From Heloderma charlesbogerti (lineage: Eukaryota; Chordata; Lepidosauria; Squamata; Helodermatidae), in assembly GCA_026122225.1 (NCBI GenBank), contig JANEZZ010000739.1, positions 372,001 through 436,000 on the forward strand: a stretch of DNA of 64,000 nucleotides, in the 5' to 3' direction. How positions within the stretch are numbered: position 1 is the first letter of the stretch; every line of letters begins with the position of its first letter. The translations under genes were made by a program, and so were the position numbers. Positions 57,119 through 64,000 of the stretch are shown here, piece by piece. The notes beneath the pieces were generated by a model. The model searched no databases. It saw only the letters and a list, made by a program, of their open reading frames with translations, and was not told the origin of the DNA.

Positions 57119-57453
57119 GCTTCCTGCATTGAGCAGCGGGTTGTTGTATTCCTTCAAATGAGACTAAGTTTTACCCCCTCCTTTCCCCCACTCCGGATTT
57201 TTTTTTTTTAATTAAGGCGCTATCCTCGCAGAATCGGGGCTTCTCTGCAATGTTTTTTCCCTAATTGAGGCATGAGCTTCGAAGCTTCATAGATCATGCC
57301 TCAATTAGGGGGAAAAAACCATCGCAGAGAAGCCCTGATTCTGCAAGGATAATGCCTTAATTAAAAAAAACACACATCCAGAGCAGGGGATAGGAGGGGG
57401 TAAATCTTAATCTCATTTGAAGGGATACAACAACCCCCTGCTCAGTGCAGGAA

Positions 57454-57532
57454 GCCTGATTCCCAGGCGGTTGCCCATCCAAGCACTGACCGGGACCGAT
57501 CCCACTTAGCATCCGAGATCAGACAAACGCGC
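57454..57532 (-). pseudogene. 5S rRNA-derived segment, right arm
   Basis: On the minus strand: TTTGTCTGATCTCGGATGCTAAG, GGGATCGGTCCC, TGCTTGGATGGGCAACCGCC, TGGGAATCAGGC. Inverted partner of 57044-57118, with several substitutions between the arms. Confidence 0.7.
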
Positions 57533-58582
57533 GCACATCCAGCCTTTTGCTTGTTGCTGAGGAAACGGGCTGCTGAGGAAGCTATGCGATCCTCAGAAAT
57601 ACAAAGACCGCTGTATATGGACAGGCGGGGGAGGGGACTACAACTGGATATGGTAGTGAAGGTGGAAAATCAGAGCACATTAAGGGGAAATACTGGGATA
57701 TTAGGGTATTGAAAGCGGGAGCACGGAAGTGGGAAACTCCGGTTCCAGTTCAAGGCGGCTACTGCATAGTGTGAAAGGCGGGTGGTGAAACCTCATTGGA
57801 AGCGAAAAAAGGCGGTACGTGTAGATCCAGCCTTTGTCTTTACTACTCTCTTTCCCACAACAAACCCATTAGTGTCTCTTCAGAAGTAACTCCCATTGTG
57901 CTGAATGAGGCTTGCCTTTGAATGCCTACATCGGAACTTACAGAGATTCCCCCTCAACTGAAATGGCACACTTTTAAGCCCTATTCCTTAAATGCAATTA
58001 AGAGCAATCTCGAGGCTTCGGCCCCTTGTTTTAGGACTTAACTCCTTCACAGCTTCCATATAGAGATCCTGTGCATTAAAATGAGGGCTGGTTTCGCTCT
58101 CTTTCCCACAACAAACCCATTACTGTCTTGTCAGAAGTAACTCCCACTGTGGTCAATGAGGTCCTCTGGGTTAAAATGGGGGCTGGTTTCCTTCTTTGTG
58201 TTCTCCCCCCTTCCCAGCACAAACATGTGTGTGTCTATTCAGAAGTAACTCCCACTGTGCTCAATAAGGCTTGCTCCTGAAATGCAGGTGCATCTGGACT
58301 TTCAGGGGAAAGGAGAAACTGGCGGGGAGAGCCTCTCTTCACAGCAAAGCTGATTCCTTTTTTAAAATCCCATACTCCTCCATTAGCTTCTCCTTCCGTT
58401 GTCCTGGAAACACGTCCAAGGAGGAGGGAACACTGATGAGGTAATCAGACCCAACCTAGACTCCACTCAGACTCCACCCAGCCATCAAGAAACAGCACAG
58501 AACCCCAGGCTACAGCGATGATAAGCCTGGACTTCGAGCACTGTGGAAACTGGAAAAGGAGAAGATGCGACTGGGGAAACAT

Positions 58583-59211
58583 AGAATCATAGAATAGTAG
58601 GGCTGGAAGGGGCCTACAAGGCCATCGAGTCCAACCCCTTGCTGAATGCAGGAATCCAAGTCAGAGCATCCCTGACAGATGGCTGTCCAGCCTCGTCTTG
58701 AAGGCCTCCAGTGTGGGAGAGCCCACCACCTCCCCAGGGAATTGGTTCCATTGTATTGCTCTAACAGTCAGGAAGTTTTTCCTGATGTTCAGATGGAATC
58801 TGGCTTCCTGTAACTTGAGCCCATTATTCCGTGTCCTGCACTCTGGGATGATCAAGAAGAGATCCTGGCCTTCTTCTCTGTGACAACCTTTCAAGTACTT
58901 GAAGAGTGCTATCATATCTCCCCTCAAGTCTTCTCAAGGCTAAACATGCCCAGTTCTTTCAGTCTCTCTTCATAGGGCTTTGTTTCCAGTCCCCTGATCA
59001 TCTTGGGTGCCCTCCTCTGAACCCTCTCCAGTTTGTCTGCATCCTTCTTAAAATGTGGTGCCCAGAACTGGACACAGTACTCCAGATGAGGCCTTACCAG
59101 TGCTGAGTAGAGGGGAACTAGTACCTCCCGGGATTTGGAAGCTATGCTTCTATTAATGCAGCCCAAAATAGCATTTGCCTTTTTTGCAGCCACATCACAA
59201 CAAAGTTGCAA
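58583..59211 (-). mobile_element. CR1 LINE 3' end, antisense
   Basis: The plus strand starts ATAGAATCATAGAATAGTAGG, the inverted CR1 tail. The minus strand encodes the RT C terminus ([20 protein letters not shown] to HLSGML), nearly the same as the copy at 39341-40873, with a small frame break near 58915-58930. 5'-truncated at about 59211. Confidence 0.9.
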
Positions 59212-59613
59212 ACAAAGTGAAGCCGATAGTGTGGAAACATGCCCAGCATGATTCAGGGCCTACATGAGTAAACACTCATGATTAAGCCTTGCTTGACAAT
59301 CTGTGTGCTAGATGTGTATAGGCCCTGGGTCATAGTGCAAGGTTGTACATGTGCAAACTGTTGCAGACTAAGTTTTGTCTGACCACACTTGAGACAGAAT
59401 TCAACTGGAAGCTTTAAACAGAACCTTTACTTAATATTAACAGGCATCTTCTTAGGGATGTATGAACTCCCTCACTGTCCAGTCTGGGGTGTCTGCTGAG
59501 GGGCAATTCAGGCCACTTGAGGCCCCACTGAGTCCTCCAGAGTCCTGCCGCGTCCACCAGAGTTGGCAAGAGCGGCTGTCCAGCTTTCTAAAAAACACAA
59601 TACGCTAATGGCA

Positions 59614-59793
59614 GCTGCCATTAGCCTATCAGAAAATTACAGCCATAAATGGCGTATCTTATGCCATTTGCAGCCATAAAGCACTTTTACCTAAATTGCA
59701 GCTGTTTACGGCTGTATTTAGGTAAAAGTAAGTGCTTTACAGCCGCAAATGGCGTACAGTATGCCATTTACAGCTGCGAGAAGATAATGGCAG
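59614..59793. repeat. Foldback sequence with nested palindromes
   Basis: GCTGCCATTA...ATGGCGTATCTTATGCCATTTGCAGCC...CTTTTACCTAAAT reads back inverted as ATTTAGGTAAAAG...GGCTGTAAAGC-type words and ATGGCGTACAGTATGCCATTT...TAATGGCAGC. Arms are about 80 bp. It abuts the SINE at 59790. Confidence 0.65.
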
Positions 59794-60047
59794 CCAGTGT
59801 GGTGTAGTGGCAAGAGTGTTGGACTAGGAGCTGGGAGATCCGGGTTCTAGTCCCCACTCAGCCATGGAAGCTCACTGGGTGACTTCGGGCCAGTCACACA
59901 CTCTCAGCCCAACCCACCTCACAGGGTTGTTGTTGTGAGGATAAAATGGAGAGGAGGAGGAGGATAATGTAAGCCGCCTTGGGTTCCTTGCAAGAGGAAA
60001 AAAGGCGGGGTATAAATGCAATCAATCAATCAATCAATCAATCACAT
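59790..60047 (+). repeat. Sauria-type tRNA-derived SINE, full length
   Basis: GCCAGTGTGGTGTAGTGGCA (A box), GGGTTCTAGTCCCCACTC (B box), CACTGGGTGACTTCGGGCC, CACAGGGTTGTTGTTGTGAG, GTATAAATGCAATCAATCAA. Ends in an AATC tandem tail. Head, body and tail are complete, so the insertion is fairly young. Confidence 0.85.
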
Positions 60048-60510
60048 TTTTTAGGAAGCTCTGTGTGGGCTTCTAAATGTCATAGAACGTGATGCTAAGC
60101 AACAAAGACCACACACAAGGAAAGTGCACAGGTGTGTTGTAGCGGTGCACACTGTGTGTGCAAATTACAACCACAAACTGCTGTGCAGCTTTGCTCCCCC
60201 TGGAAAAATTCAAGTGGATGCCCATGCCTCCATATAGTGTGGGTTCAACAGCAAATGGCTGTTGCGTATTCTCACACAAACAATCCTAAAGAGGCAGAAA
60301 GCCATAGCCATAAGAGCCATCTGGCTCACTCAGATATTCTAGGCCTCCTCCCTGACTTTCACCATTCATTTAAACAAAGCAAATAAGTCTCTATCCCTTT
60401 TACTTGTGGAGAGATAAGGAAAGGGTAGGACAGTGTTGTTGTTAATGAAAATACTAAGATCTGCAAAAATATAGAAAGCCATACAATACCTGCCATAAAA
60501 ATGCACATAG

Positions 60511-60817
60511 AGGGCGCAATCCCATCGGGATAGGCAGCCGCCTCTGAACTCAGAAGCGACCACCTATCCAATGCAGGGCAGGAGCAGCGTGGAGGGGATC
60601 TTCTCCTCTGTGCTTCAGCCGCCCTGCATTCACAGCTAGACAGCCGATTTCAGCTGTCTGGCCATGGGAAGTCAGAGCAGGGGGGCGGAGGCCGGAGGGG
60701 GTGGAGGTTGGTTCTCAGGTAACCAACCTCGGAGTGCGGGCTCCAAGGTTGGTTCCTGGGAACTGACCTATCCTGTGGCCGTCCAGCCGCTAACTAGGGG
60801 CCATAGGATTGCGCCCT
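60511..60817. mobile_element. MITE with AGGGCGCAATCC ends, 307 bp
   Basis: AGGGCGCAATCCCAT at the left and ATAGGATTGCGCCCT at the right are inverted. Internal GGTTGGTTCTCAGGTAACCAACC and AAGGTTGGTTCC also fold. No ORF. Confidence 0.65.
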
Positions 60818-60839
60818 AATAGTATTAATTAAAGTTATC

Positions 60840-60932
60840 AAGGCTGCAATTCCATACACGCTTACCTGTGAAATGCATTGAAAACAATGGAACTTACCTC
60901 TGAGTAGACTTGTATAGGATTGTACTCTTAAG
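60840..60932. mobile_element. Short palindromic MITE
   Basis: GGCTGCAATTCCATACACG and TGTATAGGATTGTACTC are inverted around GGAACTTACCTCTGAG. Confidence 0.55.
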
Positions 60933-61315
60933 ATCACTAAACATTACAAAGAAGAAAAGAAACAAGAAATATTGACTAGTTCACTAAAGAGTAAACTTGC
61001 TCCTATCTTCCAGTGTAGTGGCCAATGAGTGCACTGGCATGGCTAACTGACCAGCAGCAGACCCTTATTTGTCAATTTAAAAAACAAAAAATAATTTTAG
61101 TAATATCTAATATGATCAAATAATTTTAATACAGCCCTCCTGTATTTATGTTCCGTAATTATAGTTATTACCATCCACCATTTCACCATAGAACTCATTG
61201 TTCTAAGCTCCCACAGAGCCCTATCTGAACAATCCCTCACCCACAAGGATCAAGGGAGTGGAGCAGCTTCTACAAAAAAGGTGAGGTTTCACACACCTTT
61301 CCTGTGTGAAGAAGT

Positions 61316-61728
61316 ATTTATTTCATTTCTATACCACCCAACAGCCAAAGCTCTCTCGGCGGTTCACAAAAATTAAAACCAAAACATGCAGGATGAAACA
61401 ATATAAAATATAAAAGCATTAAAACCACAATATAACAATACCACCAGAATAAAACCTAGCAGCAATGCAGAGATTTAAAATACAGATTTAAAACACCAAA
61501 GCTAAAAGACTAGGAAGCTAAAATGCTAAAATACTGGGAGAATAAAAAGGTCCACCTGGCACTGGAAGGAGTACAACATAGGTGCCAGACAAACCTCTCT
61601 AGGGAGCTCGTTCCACAGCTGGGGTGCCACAGCAGAAAAGGCCCTCTTCCTGGTAGCCACCTGCCTCACTTCCTTTGGCAGGGGCTCACAGAGAAGGGCT
61701 GCTGAGGATGATCTTAGGGTCTGGGAAA
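61316..61728 (-). mobile_element. L2 LINE 3' end, antisense
   Basis: ATACCACCCAACAGCCAAAG, ATAAAACCTAGCAGCAATGC, GGCCCTCTTCCTGGTAGCCAC match the L2 copy at 22905-23800 in the same orientation. Confidence 0.8.
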
Positions 61729-61734
61729 TAAGAG

Positions 61735-61985
61735 TCCTTATTTCCTTTTACCTGTCCTGAAGCTCTGACCAGTCAGCTTCTTGGGATGACTCTGGATTCT
61801 AGTATTATGAGAGAGGGAGAAAAATATCTCCCTCCTCACTTTCTCCACTTCATGCATAATTTTGTACACCTCCATCATGTCCTCCCACCCTTACTTGCCT
61901 TTTTCCAGGCTAAACAATCCCAGCTGCTGTAACCTTCCCTCATAGGGGAGTTGCTCCAGCCCCTTGATCATTTTAATTTTAGTTC
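61735..61985 (-). mobile_element. CR1-clade LINE coding fragment, antisense
   Basis: The minus strand reads MIKGLEQLPYEGRLQQLGLF, then YKIMHEV and REIFFSLSHN, a diverged version of the CR1-clade RT C terminus. Stops and shifts are present. Confidence 0.6.
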
Positions 61986-62328
61986 CTAGGCAGCTGTGGG
62001 CAGGATGAGGCAAAGACAGACAAGGAGTGAAGCAAGGACTGCTGCAGCTTAGTTTTGCAGGTCTCTTAGCTGCTCAACCCAGTGTGCAAGCCAGATCCAA
62101 AAGCTTTGATATTTGGCCCCAACTTATTGGCGGAAGGTTTGCAGTTCTCACCTTTGGCCAGAGGGCACCCTTCAGGTCACCAGTTCAAAACTGCTGTGGG
62201 CCTGAATCCTGACACTTGATCACACCCAGTTCCCTAAACTGGATCTGCTTTGAGTGTGGCTTCAAATATGATAAAAAATTCAGTGGTGCTGTGTCCCCAT
62301 GCTGAGCCTGATTTTTGCTTTACAGGAG

Positions 62329-63899
62329 ATGGCAGTCCAGTATGTCCACTATAAAGGGATAAAGTTTCCCCCTGGATTTAGTTCTGCAGAAAGCCTTTGC
62401 TTCGCCGAGAATGAGTTTCAAGTGCGAGATGATGATATCTTCAACATCACATACCCAAAATCTGGTAGGAGAGGAAACCCTGCTAGGGATAGATAGGGTG
62501 GGGAACTGGATTTGCACTTTCCAAAACTGCTGCTTTCCAAACCAACCAGCATTCCACACTTGCATGGGGTGGAATTGTGGACTGAACAGCCTTGCTTATT
62601 ACTTTCGGACATTCACAGTATTTACAACATTGCTGTTCTAGATAAAGTATTACAGTGCTGTCCTTCCTAGTGCGCTATAGATGTACCCCCACATACTGTT
62701 TCTCATGATCTGTGCCAGGGGTGGGGAACCTCAGGACTGGAGGCCAAATCTGGCCCTCCTGGGGTCCCAATTCAGCCCTCGAGGGGTTCTCTAAATGGTC
62801 ATTTCCCTTTCCCCCCAACCGCTGATCGTTTGGTGGTTTCCTGACTTTTGTGTAGTTTTTCCCTACGTTCTAAAAGGTTGAAATTCCTCTCCTAAGGTTT
62901 AGTTACTGGACGTGACAGCTTTAAGCTACAATATGTTGGTATTTGTAGGATTCTTTGCTCCACTGTTTTGATCTTTGGCCCTGCTCCCTTTGCCTGTGGT
63001 CCCACCCACCACTGGAATTCGGCCCCCCAAGAGTTTCCCCAAAATGGAATTCGTCCTTTGGGTGAAGGAGGTTCCCCAACCTCTGGTGCAAGTGTAATTT
63101 TCAAATAACCAACATGGAACGGAAAGTAATTTGTGGGAAGTCTTTGACTAAATGTTCCTAATTTAAATTTGTAAGATTGTTTGATGTGTCTCACCTCCGC
63201 CCAACATTCCTTAGTTGCTAGCTTTTTGAGGGGGGGAATAAAGAATAAAAATAACTGAATTTGGCAAATGGATATTTAACATCATGGTCTTAATATTCTT
63301 CTGAAAATCTTAAGATTTTAAGAGTGCAATCCTATGCATGTTTAGACAGAGAAAAGGCCTACAACTCCCAGCATTCCCCAGCCAGCGTGGCTGGGGAATG
63401 CTGGGAGTTGTAGGCCTTTTCTCTGTCTAAACATGCATAGGACTGTGCCCTTAGTTTTGTAAAAGTATCCCTAAAAGCTGGATTTCAAGAATAAAATTTG
63501 GGAACATTCAACATTTAGAAGGTCAAATTTAAATGTTACTTGATTTTTAATTTTGAAAAATGGCTGCAATCTTATATCCACTTCCTTGGGGGAAAGCCGC
63601 ATTGAACTCAATGGGATTTACATCTGACTTGACATGCATAAGATTGCACTCTTAGACCTGAGTATTTTTTCTTCATCTCCTTCCATCAAGGAACAGTGTG
63701 GATGACTGAGATTCTCAGCCTGATCGTCAGTGGTGGCAACCCGACCTGGAATCAGAGTGTCCTCAATTCCCTTCGTGCTCCCTGGTTCACCAGCCAGCTG
63801 GGCCTGGAGACAGCGCATGACCTTCCATCTCCACGTCTGCTCACTTGCCATCTTCCCATTCAGCTCTTTCCCAAAGCCTTCTTCAGCAGCAAAGCCAAG
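62329..63899 (+). CDS. SULT2B1: Cytosolic sulfotransferase, SULT2 family (partial, first two coding exons seen)
   Basis: SULT2 enzymes transfer sulfonate from PAPS to hydroxysteroids in the cytosol. Coding exons 62329-62464 and 63691-63899 join in phase 1 and give 115 residues; the gene continues past the window. TYPKSGTVW (about 41-49) is the PAPS 5'-phosphosulfate loop, and HLPIQLFPKAFFSSKAK is the next SULT2 block. The usual residue after GT is T, N or S, so Val is odd. The ATG lies three bases inside an exon with a good acceptor (TTTACAG), so a 5'UTR exon, or an extended N terminus as in SULT2B1b, may exist upstream. SULT2B1 is favoured because in mammals it lies in the same chromosomal region as LIG1, but another SULT2 is possible. 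Confidence 0.8.
62716..63085. mobile_element. Non-autonomous hAT-like element (SULT2 intron)
   Basis: CAGGGGTGGGGAACCTC at the left and GAGGTTCCCCAACCTCTG at the right are inverted. The interior is the reverse of 28630-28949 and 55057-55405. Flanking duplication not clear. Confidence 0.7.
63322..63453. mobile_element. Near-perfect palindromic MITE (SULT2 intron)
   Basis: AGTGCAATCCTATGCATGTT, TAGACAGAGAAAAGGCCTAC, AACTCCCAGCATTCCCCAGC are followed by the inverse through TAAACATGCATAGGACTGTG. Arms of about 65 bases meet at GCCAGCGTGGC with only a few mismatches, so this is a young copy. Confidence 0.85.
63562..63656. mobile_element. Short palindromic MITE (SULT2 intron)
   Basis: GGCTGCAATCTTATATCC and GCATAAGATTGCACTC are inverted around GAACTCAATGGGATTTACATC. 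It lies 35 bases before the SULT2 exon at 63691. Confidence 0.55.
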
Positions 63900-64000
63900 G
63901 TGGGTGGTGAGACCCTGAGCATGGAGATGCATGGGGTGTTGGCACAGGATGTGGGGGCACTATCATGGTGGTTGCTCATGTGCGAAGGGAAGGACCTCTA

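Larger units (their letters stand above)
56866..57831. mobile_element. 966-bp foldback element with 5S-derived arms
   Basis: CTTTG occurs at 56861-56865 and again at 57832-57836, a possible 5-bp target duplication. The ends GGCCAATCTACATTGCACC and (inverted) GCTGGATCTACACGTACC are related. Inside, 57037-57284 and 57286-57537 form inverted arms of about 250 bp at roughly 85-90% identity by eye. The outer flanks (about 170 and 295 bp) are unrelated to each other. No ORF; the element would need a transposase from elsewhere. Confidence 0.75.
56500..58275 (+). repeat. Degenerate tandem array, ~215-225 bp units, interrupted
   Basis: Shared words recur in the same order: CCTCAACTGA...GGCACA (56555, 57951; CATCAATTGA at 56762), CCTTAAATGCA (56790, 57987), CACAGCTTCCATATAGAGATCCTGTG (56640, 58048), TGGTTTCGCTCTC (56680, 58090) and AAGTAACTCCCATTGT (56724, 57883; CACTGT at 58137 and 58242). 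Removing the 966-bp element gives a period near 215-225 bases and about four units. The family is unknown; it may itself be a transposon tail. Confidence 0.6.

Noticed and set aside
57044..57532. Functional 5S rRNA genes
   Set aside because: Both copies lack the first ~25 bases and the normal 3' end, and they lie inside inverted arms of a repeat.

Overview
The window is animal nuclear DNA, almost certainly from a squamate reptile (lizard or snake). Genes are split by GT-AG introns, promoters are CpG-rich, and the dispersed repeats are the squamate set: a BovB/RTE LINE, CR1 and L2 LINEs, tRNA-derived Sauria-type SINEs, hAT transposons with their short derivatives, and many short palindromic elements. 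The species cannot be named from sequence alone.

Layout. Four host genes are supported. (1) LIG1, DNA ligase I, plus strand: a CpG-rich 5' end at 1-480 and 26 coding exons from 7324 to 26210 that join without a frame break into 918 codons, with the PCNA-binding box at the N terminus and the adenylation lysine at about residue 569. (2) ATF5, minus strand, 28261 to 27048: a bZIP stress-response factor facing LIG1 tail to tail. Its leader carries the two upstream ORFs typical of the ATF4/ATF5 group, including a 53-codon uORF2 that crosses a splice junction and overlaps the main start codon. (3) An 11-finger C2H2 zinc-finger gene, plus strand, 47491-50157, with a likely CpG promoter and 5' exon at 43640-43949; I cannot name its orthologue. 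(4) The first two recognisable coding exons of a cytosolic sulfotransferase of the SULT2 family, plus strand, 62329-63899, cut off by the window end.

The long first intron of LIG1 holds a nested insertion: a 2.6 kb hAT transposon with a nearly full-length but broken transposase, lying between two parts of a BovB element. The interval 29.7-43.6 kb is repeat-rich and includes a CR1 copy with a 510-codon open reverse-transcriptase frame. The interval 50.2-62.3 kb holds a short tandem array interrupted by a 966-bp foldback element whose arms carry 5S rRNA-derived sequence.

The genes do not form one pathway. LIG1 seals Okazaki fragments and excision-repair nicks, ATF5 is a translationally controlled stress factor, the zinc-finger protein is a presumed transcription regulator, and the SULT2 enzyme sulfonates hydroxysteroids. 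The most unusual signals are the 5S-bearing foldback element, hammerhead-ribozyme-like cores in dispersed repeats (best copy 717-754), the hAT-in-BovB structure, and the intact uORF logic of ATF5.
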